This document shows, piece by piece, positions 26,341 through 34,089 of a stretch of DNA of 64,000 nt. Each line of letters opens with the position of its first letter. Within the stretch, counting starts at the first letter, position 1. The stretch is from CAZNPL01 sp964574815 (GTDB taxonomy: Bacteria > Planctomycetota > Phycisphaerae > UBA1845): contig CAZNPL010000010.1 in assembly GCA_964574815.1 (NCBI GenBank), forward strand, positions 1 to 64,000, written 5' to 3'. The notes under the pieces are model-generated. The model saw only the letters and a list, made by a program, of their open reading frames with translations. It searched no databases and was not told the DNA's origin. The position numbers and the translations under genes were made by a program.

Positions 26341-26543
26341 GGCCAATCGGGTTTTTCCACGTATTCCGGGTCGAACATGCCGGCGTTGCCGGCCACCGGC
26401 TCGGGGGTCGGCTCGTCGTGGTAGTACTCCAGGCACTGTTGCACCCAGAGCGCCGACGTGCGCGTCATGGAATCGCCGAGCATCTCTTCCTGTGACGTGA
26501 AGCGATAGGGGGTTGGTGATTGCTCTTGTTTGCTGCTGTTCAT
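26337..26543 (-). CDS. Small acidic hypothetical protein, 68 residues
   Basis: A 68-residue soluble protein with no recognised family. It is hydrophilic and acidic, starts MNSSKQEQSPTPYRF and ends EYVEKPDWP. GAGGA is about eight bases upstream of the ATG. Its composition is unlike a chance antisense frame in GC-rich DNA, supporting a real gene. It converges tail-to-tail on the epimerase with a 4-bp overlap. Confidence 0.6.
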   Translation of the reverse strand: MNSSKQEQSPTPYRFTSQEEMLGDSMTRTSALWVQQCLEYYHDEPTPEPVAGNAGMFDPEYVEKPDWP

Positions 26544-26708
26544 GGATTTGTCCTCGACGTGCGCGTTGGGACACGCTCCGTACCTGCGATTTCAGGTTAG
26601 CCACGAGGTTTTGTCGGAAGAAAATCCGGTGCGGGTTTAATGAAAGGGTTATGGTTGCGATGGAGGTGCCCCAACCGCGCAGGGTAAGACCGAGTTCCCT
26701 CAAAACCG

Positions 26709-28631
26709 TTACAACACGAACAGTTCCAGCGCCATGACGCCGACGCCGATGAGGGCGGCCCCGGCGATGATTCCGGCGCAGATCGACTCCTGGTTTTGTA
26801 CGAAGATCCTGTTTGGCTGCTGCTCCGGATCGGGATAGAGCTTGGAGATCACCCAGAACACGAAGGAGCCGAAGAACATCGCGAAGCAGATGGTGAAGGG
26901 GATCACGAAGCCCAGGCCGATTCCGACGGGTGAGAGCGGAAACCTTCCCTTGGCGAGCATTCGGATAATCTCGAGGGCGATGCCGAGCACGGCCCCGATG
27001 GCGGTGGCCCAGAGGGCGCTTTCGGGCAGCTTGCTGAGTCCTTCGGTGAGGATTTCGGCAACGGCTTTCCATACCGTAGCGGCGGGATAGGGGTACTCTT
27101 CCGTAATCAATCCCGCGGGATTGCTACGGAGGAAAACGGGATAGAAGACGAGGACGGAGAAGATGGCGCCGGAGAACGCTCCGATGACGTGGCCGATTGC
27201 CTGCAGCCTCGGTTTGGCGCCCAGCATGTATCCCGGTTTGATGTTCTGTATGAGGTTGGACGCCTGGCCTGCGACTTCGGCACTGATGCCGGCGGTGGCG
27301 ATGTTGGTGGTGATGTTGCCGGGGGCGAGGCCTCCGTAGACGAGTTGGGTGATTTTTCCGAGCGGTCCGGTGGGGGTGATGGATGTCAAAGCGGTTGAGT
27401 TGACACCGATCAGCGTGAAGACGAACACCATGGGGACCGCGATGATGCCCATCAGAATGCTGACGCCGAAGAACCAGTGCGCGATCCAGACGATGTAGGC
27501 ACCGGCGATGGGTACGCCGACGAGCGACACCCACAAGGGCAGCTCGATGTGTCGAACGCAGTCTGCGGTACGCTTTGCCTTGCCGCCGAAGAGGGCGCGG
27601 AATGCGCTGACGAACATCTGCGGTTTTGCGAAGAAGGCGAAGATGGAGGCGGTGGTCATCATGGCCACGCCACACCAGAGCGACCAGGTGGTGATGGCGC
27701 GGAATCCAACCTGGATCGTGCCGGCGTCGGTGAGGGTGGTGTTGATGTCGCCGCGATGGACCATCCACGGGGCGAGGATGAAGTAATTGACTGCGGCACC
27801 AACCAGTAGTGACACGCCCGTCCGGATGCCCATCAGGCCGCCCGCGCCGATCATTGCGATGTCGAGTTCAGGACGGATCGTCAGCTCCCTGAGCGGCACG
27901 TTGGCGATGTTCGGAATCCACCAGTTGAACTTTTCGGCGAGGCGGTAATACCATTCGTCAAGCACTTCCGGGACGGTAAGGAAACCCAGCTTGATCTTTT
28001 CCATGAGGGGGTGCGATTGGGCAAGCCTCAGGATTCCGGCGACGATGCTGAAGATCACCAGCAGTTTGGCCGGCAGGACGCCCTTGGCGGAGTCTTCTTC
28101 GTGCAGGGTGTCCAGGACGACGCCGGCGGCGCGACCCTCCGGAAAGGGCAACTGCTCCTCGTTGATGAAGCGCCGTTTGAGGGGGAATGCGAACAGGACG
28201 CCGAGGATGCACAGGCCGATGAGCCACATGATCATCTGCCACCACGGAATGACCGTATCGGTGATGACCATGTAAGCGGCCATACTGGCGATGAGCGGGC
28301 CGTTCATGTAGCCGGCGGAGCAGGCGATGGACTGGAGGATGTTATTTTCGAGAACGTGATAGTTGCGTCCCAGGCCGATCCTGTACAAGGCCCTGAACAT
28401 GACGTAGGCGAGAATGACGGCGGTGATGGCGACGCCGAGCGACCAGCCGGCCTTGGCGCCAACGTAGAGGTTGGTGATGGAGAGGGCGCCACCGAGGAAG
28501 AAACCGCTCACGACCACTCGGACGGTCATTTGCGGCACGTTTCCCTGGTAGACGTTTTCCAGCCACCAGCGGTCCTTCTGTTCGACGGTCCACTCGCGAA
28601 TCTGCTCGTCGGTCAGATGCTTGATGGCCAT
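26709..28631 (-). CDS. OPT-family oligopeptide (or metal-chelate) transporter
   Basis: A 640-residue integral membrane protein with about fourteen to sixteen helices. The N-terminus reads KHLTDEQIREWTVEQKDRWWLENVYQGNVPQ, and the membrane part has GAGGLMGIRTGVSLLVGA, NSTALTSITPTGPLGKITQLVYGGL and the C-terminal EIIRMLAKGRFPLSPVGIGLGFVIPF, typical of bacterial OPT transporters. Members import peptides or metal chelates with protons. The Met at 28631 is chosen since the preceding 54 codons are arginine-rich and unlike a transporter start. A TTGACA (TGTCAA on plus at 28746-28751) about 115 bp upstream may be its -35 box. Confidence 0.9.
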   Translation of the reverse strand: MAIKHLTDEQIREWTVEQKDRWWLENVYQGNVPQMTVRVVVSGFFLGGALSITNLYVGAKAGWSLGVAITAVILAYVMFRALYRIGLGRNYHVLENNILQSIACSAGYMNGPLIASMAAYMVITDTVIPWWQMIMWLIGLCILGVLFAFPLKRRFINEEQLPFPEGRAAGVVLDTLHEEDSAKGVLPAKLLVIFSIVAGILRLAQSHPLMEKIKLGFLTVPEVLDEWYYRLAEKFNWWIPNIANVPLRELTIRPELDIAMIGAGGLMGIRTGVSLLVGAAVNYFILAPWMVHRGDINTTLTDAGTIQVGFRAITTWSLWCGVAMMTTASIFAFFAKPQMFVSAFRALFGGKAKRTADCVRHIELPLWVSLVGVPIAGAYIVWIAHWFFGVSILMGIIAVPMVFVFTLIGVNSTALTSITPTGPLGKITQLVYGGLAPGNITTNIATAGISAEVAGQASNLIQNIKPGYMLGAKPRLQAIGHVIGAFSGAIFSVLVFYPVFLRSNPAGLITEEYPYPAATVWKAVAEILTEGLSKLPESALWATAIGAVLGIALEIIRMLAKGRFPLSPVGIGLGFVIPFTICFAMFFGSFVFWVISKLYPDPEQQPNRIFVQNQESICAGIIAGAALIGVGVMALELFVL

Positions 28632-28846
28632 GGCTGATTCTCTGGTGCAGATCGGCGGGGAGTAAGCCGCCTGCCCGTGGTGATCATCCGCGGCGTCGCG
28701 CCGTCGCCGTCGGGCTGGGGCGATCTTGTCCGCAGTTTCGTCCGGTGTCAAAGTCGCGGCGGACAAGGCCGGGGTCGGGCTGATACGATACAAGGTAGGA
28801 GGATTCTTGATTCCGGCCAGAGGGCCGGCGTTTGTTGGGAGTATTC

Positions 28847-30769
28847 ATGGGCGTTGTGTCCGTCCAAAACGTGAGCAAGCAGTACGACGCGCAGATCGTG
28901 CTGCGCGATGTTTCGCTCGAACTGCGTACGGGGGAGACCGTCGGTCTGGTCGGGGCCAACGGGGCGGGCAAGACGACGTTGTTCCGGCTGATCGCGGGCG
29001 AGTTGGAGCCGGACGCCGGGACGGTCACGTCGTCGAAAGGGCTGGAGATCGGCTACCTCCCGCAGGATCCGCAGATCGATCTCGAGCGGACGCTGCATGA
29101 TGAAGTAGGGCGGGCGTTCTCCGCGTTGCTGGAGATGGAGGCCGGGCTGCATCAACTGACCGAGGCGATGGCGGAACACGGCGAGGGCCCGCAACTGGGC
29201 GAACTCATGGCGCGGTACGACCGCCTCAACGCCCGGTTCACGGCCAGGGGCGGCTATAGCTTCGTACAGCGTTTGAACGAGGTGCTCGGCGGGCTGGGTT
29301 TTGCCCCTTCGGATTACGACCTGCCGATGTCGGCGCTGTCGGGGGGGCAAAGGTGCCGGGCGGCGCTGGCGAAGATGTTGCTTCAGGATCGCCAGTTCCT
29401 GCTGCTCGACGAGCCGACGAACCATCTGGATATTGACGCGGTGCGGTGGCTGGAGAAGTTTCTGGCCGGGCACCACGGCGGGGCGGTGGTCGTCTCCCAC
29501 GATCGGTACTTTCTCGATCGTCTGGCGGACCGGATCATCGAGATCGAGGGCGGCCGAATCGAGACATTTCCCGGCAACTACTCCAACTATGTCCAGACGA
29601 AGCATCGGCGGCGATTGACGCGCGACCGGCAATACGAAATCGATCGGGCGTTCATCGAGAAGGAACGTGATTTCATCGCCCGGCACCATGCGGGACAGCG
29701 ATCGAAGGAGGTGAAGGGGCGCCAGACGCGGCTGGAGCGGCGGCTCGCGGCGGGTGAGTTTGTGCTGGAGAAGTCTCGCGCGCGCCGTACGGTCAAGTTC
29801 TCTTTCGATGACGTCGGGAGTGACGAGTCAACGGTGGCGCGCATCGAGGGACTTTCGAAATCGTACGGTGGAAAGGCGCTGTTTGAGGGGCTGTCCTTTA
29901 GCGTGGCGGGCGGTTCCCGGTTCGGGGTGACGGGGCCGAACGGCGTCGGCAAGACCACAATGCTCAAAATCATGATGGGCGAGGTCGAGGCGGAGGCGGG
30001 TACTGTCGAGTGGGGCCGAAAGCTGAATATCGGCTATTACGCGCAGGTGACGGCGCATTTGGATTCGGAGCGGACCATTCTGGATGAGATCGCGTCGTTG
30101 CGAACAGAGATGAGCGAGCAACAGATCCGCTCCTATCTCGGGGGATTCCAGTTCACCGGGGACGATGTGTTCAAACGGATCGACGAGCTGTCGGGCGGCG
30201 AGCAGTCCCGCTTGCGTTTGATCAAGTTGATTCTGAGCGGTCCGAACGTGCTCGTTCTGGACGAACCGACGAATCATCTGGACATTGCATCGCGTGAGGC
30301 GTTAGAGGAGGCGTTGGCGGCGTTTCCCGGGACGGTGATCGCCGTGAGCCATGATCGATACTTTCTGGACCGATTGGTCGATCATCTGCTGGTTCTCAGG
30401 TCTGGGGGGCACCGGGTCTTCCCGGGGAATTACTCCGATTACATCGAGGAGGTCGAGCGAGCGCGGGAGGCGGAAAGGGAGAAGGGCAAGCCGAGTCGAG
30501 GACCGTCAAGGCGTCGTGGTGCGGATGGCGCCGCCGGTACGACGCCGCGCAGGGCTGCTTCGGAGTACGACCGCCTGACCGTTGATGAGCTGTCGGCGAT
30601 GATTGAGGAAAGGGAGGATCGCGTGGCCGCCGTGACCAAGCAGTTCGGAGCCCCCGAAGTCTACCGTGATCCGGAGGCGGCCCAACGACTGCAGGAAGAG
30701 CTCGCGGCGCTGAAGGCGGAGTTGGCCAAGATCGAGGCGGCCTGGGCCGATCGGATCGAGAATGCTTGA
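28847..30769 (+). CDS. ABC-F family ATPase (Uup/EttA-like)
   Basis: A 640-residue protein with two ABC ATPase domains and no membrane segments. Domain one has GANGAGKTT, LSGGQRCRAAL and LDEPTNHLDI; domain two has GPNGVGKTT, LSGGEQSRLRL and LDEPTNHLDI. The linker between them (about 240-320) is rich in Arg and Lys, the usual ABC-F arm. The last 110 residues form a charged tail with a likely coiled coil (MIEEREDRVAAVTKQ to the end), as in Uup, which binds DNA or ribosomes. Such proteins act on the ribosomal E site. GGGAG is five bases before the ATG; the TTG five codons earlier is less likely. It is divergent from the OPT gene. Confidence 0.93.
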   Translation: MGVVSVQNVSKQYDAQIVLRDVSLELRTGETVGLVGANGAGKTTLFRLIAGELEPDAGTVTSSKGLEIGYLPQDPQIDLERTLHDEVGRAFSALLEMEAGLHQLTEAMAEHGEGPQLGELMARYDRLNARFTARGGYSFVQRLNEVLGGLGFAPSDYDLPMSALSGGQRCRAALAKMLLQDRQFLLLDEPTNHLDIDAVRWLEKFLAGHHGGAVVVSHDRYFLDRLADRIIEIEGGRIETFPGNYSNYVQTKHRRRLTRDRQYEIDRAFIEKERDFIARHHAGQRSKEVKGRQTRLERRLAAGEFVLEKSRARRTVKFSFDDVGSDESTVARIEGLSKSYGGKALFEGLSFSVAGGSRFGVTGPNGVGKTTMLKIMMGEVEAEAGTVEWGRKLNIGYYAQVTAHLDSERTILDEIASLRTEMSEQQIRSYLGGFQFTGDDVFKRIDELSGGEQSRLRLIKLILSGPNVLVLDEPTNHLDIASREALEEALAAFPGTVIAVSHDRYFLDRLVDHLLVLRSGGHRVFPGNYSDYIEEVERAREAEREKGKPSRGPSRRRGADGAAGTTPRRAASEYDRLTVDELSAMIEEREDRVAAVTKQFGAPEVYRDPEAAQRLQEELAALKAELAKIEAAWADRIENA

Positions 30770-30843
30770 AGCAGGCCTGTGAGGACAACGTTGGGCACTC
30801 AGATTGATCGGATCGGGCGGGGCCGCCGGCCGATAACCCAGTG

Positions 30844-30866
30844 GTAGATCCCTGGATAGGGTCTAC
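30844..30866. other. Bulged 9-bp hairpin between ABC-F and glycosyltransferase genes
   Basis: GTAGA-T-CCCT (30844-30853) pairs with AGGGTCTAC (30858-30866) with one bulged T and a GGAT loop. There is no T-run. It precedes the glycosyltransferase ribosome site and could be a weak terminator or a leader structure. Confidence 0.4.
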
Positions 30867-30889
30867 GAGGACCGAGGCTGGAGAGTGTC

Positions 30890-32338
30890 ATGTCGAATGC
30901 GCGAGCCGGCGGCGTGCCGCGGCAAGGAGCATCCGTCGTGGTGGCCATGGCCACGACGGGCAAGGTGCACCACGCGTGCATGGAGTCCGTCCGTGCGATG
31001 ATTCGCGCGACGCGGGCAGCGGACGAGGTTGCCCTCTGGTGGGAGAACGAACAGCCACACGATCGCTGCCGGAATCTCCTGCTTGAGCGGTTTGCGGCCG
31101 ATCGGAGATGGACGCATCTGCTGTTCGTGGACACGGACGAGATGGTTGAGCCGGATACGATTGATCGGCTGTTGTCGCACGAGTACCCGTTGGTATGCGG
31201 GGCGGTTCCGACCCTTCATCAGCGCTACGGACCGCCGGACGAAGTTTGCGGCGTCACGGTGGGAACCAACGTGATGTTCTTCGACAAGCCGTCGCTTCGC
31301 GGTTCGGCCGTCGCGCCTGAGGCCCCGAACGTAGGGTACCGGCGTCTGGACCCGGATGACTTTCCGGGCGAGCCGTTTTACTGCGATGCGAGCGGGCTGG
31401 GGCTCTGCCTGATTCATCGCAGCGTTGTGGAGGCGGTCGAACGCCCCTGGTGCCGCTTCATCGGGCAGCTCGACGGCGAGCACATCGGCGAGGACGTGTA
31501 CTTCTTTCGGAAGGCGCGTCAGGCGGGGTTCAGGCTGATGGTCGATCCGGGTGTTACGGCGGACCACTATAAGGCGATCGATCTGACGCATCTGGACCTG
31601 TTGTACACGGATAAGCTGCCGGTTTCGGCTTGGTCACGAAGACAGGTTCCCAACCAGTCGCGCCGCGTATACGTGGGCGTTCGCGTGCCCCGCACGGGTT
31701 GGCTGCACGTGCGTACGTTCGGGGTTCTCGAAGCGTGGCAGCGCCAGTACGGCCGGAACGTGCAGATTGAGCGCGTGTTCGCGGATACGGTGCGGGGCGG
31801 GCTTGTCGAACTCAGTCGCCGGATGGCGGTGCTCGATCCGGAGTTTACGCACGTTCTGCTGCTGGGCGATGACGTCGTGTCGCACCAGGCGGTGCCGGGG
31901 CTGCTCGCTTCGGTGGACGCACCAATGGTAGCGGCGCTGACACGAACACTGATCGACGGGCGGATATGCTGGGCGCACTGGGTGGCGCAGTCGGCTTCGG
32001 AGCAGCTTGCTGCACCGCAGAATATTCGCTTGCCCGAGTTGACCGAGCCGTTTGAGGTGGATGCCGTGGACGCGGCGTGTGTTCTCGTTGAGCGCGACGC
32101 GCTGGGGCCGATCAGGGAAGTGGCGCGGCAAGATGACAACGGCCCGAACGCAGATCGGGTGTTTCTGCATCGCTGGTGCCGCGCGGTGACGGAGTGCACG
32201 GGCCGGAGGCCGATGGTGGCGCCGTTGACGGTGGAGCGCCGCTGTGAGGTCGGGTTGAGGGGGCTGCTGAATCTGAAGTTGCGGCTGAAGGCTGAGTACC
32301 GCGCGCAGCGTCAGACCGTTGGGGCGGGCGGCGTCTGA
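30890..32338 (+). CDS. Glycosyltransferase-like protein with two GT-A-type halves
   Basis: A 482-residue soluble protein. The N-terminal half (about 14-230) begins VVVAMATTGKVHHACMESV and has WTHLLFVDTDEMVEPDTIDRLL, where D81 and D83 form a DxD-type sugar-nucleotide and metal site. The C-terminal half (about 240-430) repeats the layout, with FTHVLLLGDDVVSHQAVPGLL in the equivalent place, so the protein seems to be a tandem duplication of a GT-A fold. Neither half has membrane segments. GGAG is about eight bases before the ATG. The donor and acceptor are unknown; surface-glycan synthesis is likely from neighbours. Confidence 0.7.
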   Translation: MSNARAGGVPRQGASVVVAMATTGKVHHACMESVRAMIRATRAADEVALWWENEQPHDRCRNLLLERFAADRRWTHLLFVDTDEMVEPDTIDRLLSHEYPLVCGAVPTLHQRYGPPDEVCGVTVGTNVMFFDKPSLRGSAVAPEAPNVGYRRLDPDDFPGEPFYCDASGLGLCLIHRSVVEAVERPWCRFIGQLDGEHIGEDVYFFRKARQAGFRLMVDPGVTADHYKAIDLTHLDLLYTDKLPVSAWSRRQVPNQSRRVYVGVRVPRTGWLHVRTFGVLEAWQRQYGRNVQIERVFADTVRGGLVELSRRMAVLDPEFTHVLLLGDDVVSHQAVPGLLASVDAPMVAALTRTLIDGRICWAHWVAQSASEQLAAPQNIRLPELTEPFEVDAVDAACVLVERDALGPIREVARQDDNGPNADRVFLHRWCRAVTECTGRRPMVAPLTVERRCEVGLRGLLNLKLRLKAEYRAQRQTVGAGGV

Positions 32339-32358
32339 ATCGGTGGCGTGCTCGGGGC

Positions 32359-33411
32359 TTATCTACGTTGGCGGCGCAGCTCTGCAGATTTGAGGATGTG
32401 GGCTTTGCCGGTTTTCCAGAGGTGCTGAGCGGTTTCCTCGTCCGGGTGACGCAGGCTGTAGAGCAGGTGACCAGCGAGGTAGTGGAGGTAGGCGGCGCGG
32501 AAGCCGTCGGTCTTGTCCTCTTCGATAACTTGGCGTACCAGCGCGACCGCCTCCACGGTGCGCTGGTCGCGCGCCCACTGCTCGTCGGGCGTAACGTCTT
32601 CCATCAGCGCGTTGCTGGGGTGCGGAAAGAACGGGATCTTTCCAATCGCTCCGGCCATTTCGAGACGCGCGGTCATTCCCTCGCTGGTGCCGGTCATGGC
32701 GAACAGCGGCAGGATCAACGCGATCCCGAATGTGAGCAGCAGCAATCGGGTCACCCATCCGTAACGGACAATCGACCAGATGCGGGCGATTCGCGACGAG
32801 TGGCGCGGTTTTGCGCGATGGTCTTTCCCTGAACTGAGGCGATTCGCGTCCATGTACCACGGGCCGCATGCAAGCACCCAGATCACCAGACCAAAGGTGA
32901 GGTAATTGGCGTTGACCAGGGTGTTGGTGGTGATCAGGCGAATGTCGTTCTCGGGCAGGTAGGGCGAGACGTGAATGGCGATGGTGATTGCTGTGAGACA
33001 GCAGTATGCGACGTACCCGCCGACGGCGCGGATGATCCGTTGCGGCCAGCTCAGCCAGTATGAAGCGAGCGTCAGGCCGATGACCGGCGGAAAGAGTGTG
33101 GCGTGCCAGAAGAATCGGCTGGCGTCGCAATAGAGGTAGGGGGCGGGAAAGTCAGTCCAGCGGTGAAGGGCTTTTGTTAACCAGACGGTGAAATCGGCGT
33201 TGGGACCGATTGTGTATTTCCAGAAAAAGAACGCGGCAAGGGTCCAGGGAATCGCACGCAGGAGGAATGGGCCAATCGACCACTGAGGGGGGCCGGAGGG
33301 GCGAGTCGCTGAAGGGCGGTTCTTACCCGGCGTGATCTCCTGTCTGCATTGTGGGCAGTGCGCCGCTCCGGGCTTGACGGTCGCATCGCATTGCGGATTC
33401 GGACATTGCAT
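32359..33411 (-). CDS. Zinc-ribbon multi-pass membrane protein linked to the exosortase
   Basis: A 350-residue protein. The N-terminus holds a zinc ribbon (Cys3, Cys8, Cys19, Cys22). Six or so membrane helices follow between about 45 and 240, then a soluble C-terminal part of 100 residues. It starts 2 bp after the exosortase stop codon on the same strand, so the two are surely co-transcribed. No family is recognised. As a membrane partner it might help recognise or deliver exosortase substrates, but that is inference. Confidence 0.72.
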   Translation of the reverse strand: MQCPNPQCDATVKPGAAHCPQCRQEITPGKNRPSATRPSGPPQWSIGPFLLRAIPWTLAAFFFWKYTIGPNADFTVWLTKALHRWTDFPAPYLYCDASRFFWHATLFPPVIGLTLASYWLSWPQRIIRAVGGYVAYCCLTAITIAIHVSPYLPENDIRLITTNTLVNANYLTFGLVIWVLACGPWYMDANRLSSGKDHRAKPRHSSRIARIWSIVRYGWVTRLLLLTFGIALILPLFAMTGTSEGMTARLEMAGAIGKIPFFPHPSNALMEDVTPDEQWARDQRTVEAVALVRQVIEEDKTDGFRAAYLHYLAGHLLYSLRHPDEETAQHLWKTGKAHILKSAELRRQRR

Positions 33412-33413
33412 CG

Positions 33414-34007
33414 TTACTGCTCACGAGCGGGTGGGGCGCCTCGTCTCGACCTGCGTGTGGTCAGAACGGCCCACGCCAGCCAGAGGGGCGCCACGCAGGA
33501 GATGAGAAAGCCTTGCATGAGCACGAGGTGCGCGAAGTGGAACATTTCCGGGATCCAATGGGCAATGATGACCAAGCCCGTGATGCGCAGGACATTGACG
33601 ATGGCCACGCCGAAGATGCCGACAAAAATGCCGAACAGCCGCGCTCGCCAGGAGCACGGATAGGCGATCACGGCGGCACAGAAGAGGCCTGTGGCGAAGA
33701 GGGCGGTGCATTCGAGGGTGACGAGCAGCGGCGGTCCGTCGGTGTCGATTTCGCGGCCTTCGCGGACGATGTCCGAATCGAAGATTCGGGCGAGTCCGGC
33801 CCCCATTTTTGCGACGAAGACCTGGAACGACTCGCCCCAGCCGATCTGATGCAGGTAGCTTTCGCCGAAGCCGACCAGCAGCGTCAGGATGACCAGTTTG
33901 ACGACGAACCCGGTGGCGGCGCGGGCGGGATCGTGCGAAGGGGGGGAGCCGGACGGTGGCGGAGCCGGGGCGGTCGGGGAGTCGGTTTGTCCGGGCTCTT
34001 TGTTCAT
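33414..34007 (-). CDS. Exosortase/archaeosortase-family transpeptidase (compact form)
   Basis: A 197-residue membrane protein with a proline-rich cytosolic N-terminus (1-30) and about five helices. It has the exosortase catalytic triad in the right order: Cys100 in LECTALFATGLF, Arg141 in VNVLRITGL, and His160 in FHFAHLVLMQGF. Exosortases cut PEP-CTERM-like C-terminal signals of exported proteins, apparently before glycan attachment. The compact size resembles exosortase H and archaeosortases more than the 280- to 500-residue EpsH type. It lies 82 bp after the MscS gene and directly before the zinc-ribbon protein. No protein with an obvious sorting tail is encoded in this window. Confidence 0.82.
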   Translation of the reverse strand: MNKEPGQTDSPTAPAPPPSGSPPSHDPARAATGFVVKLVILTLLVGFGESYLHQIGWGESFQVFVAKMGAGLARIFDSDIVREGREIDTDGPPLLVTLECTALFATGLFCAAVIAYPCSWRARLFGIFVGIFGVAIVNVLRITGLVIIAHWIPEMFHFAHLVLMQGFLISCVAPLWLAWAVLTTRRSRRGAPPAREQ

Positions 34008-34089
34008 GATTCGTTCGCGGTGTCGGTCAGCTTCCTTCCATCGCTCGGCTCAAAGCCGCGGCACGAGCGTTGCTTTCCTTGGGAATACG

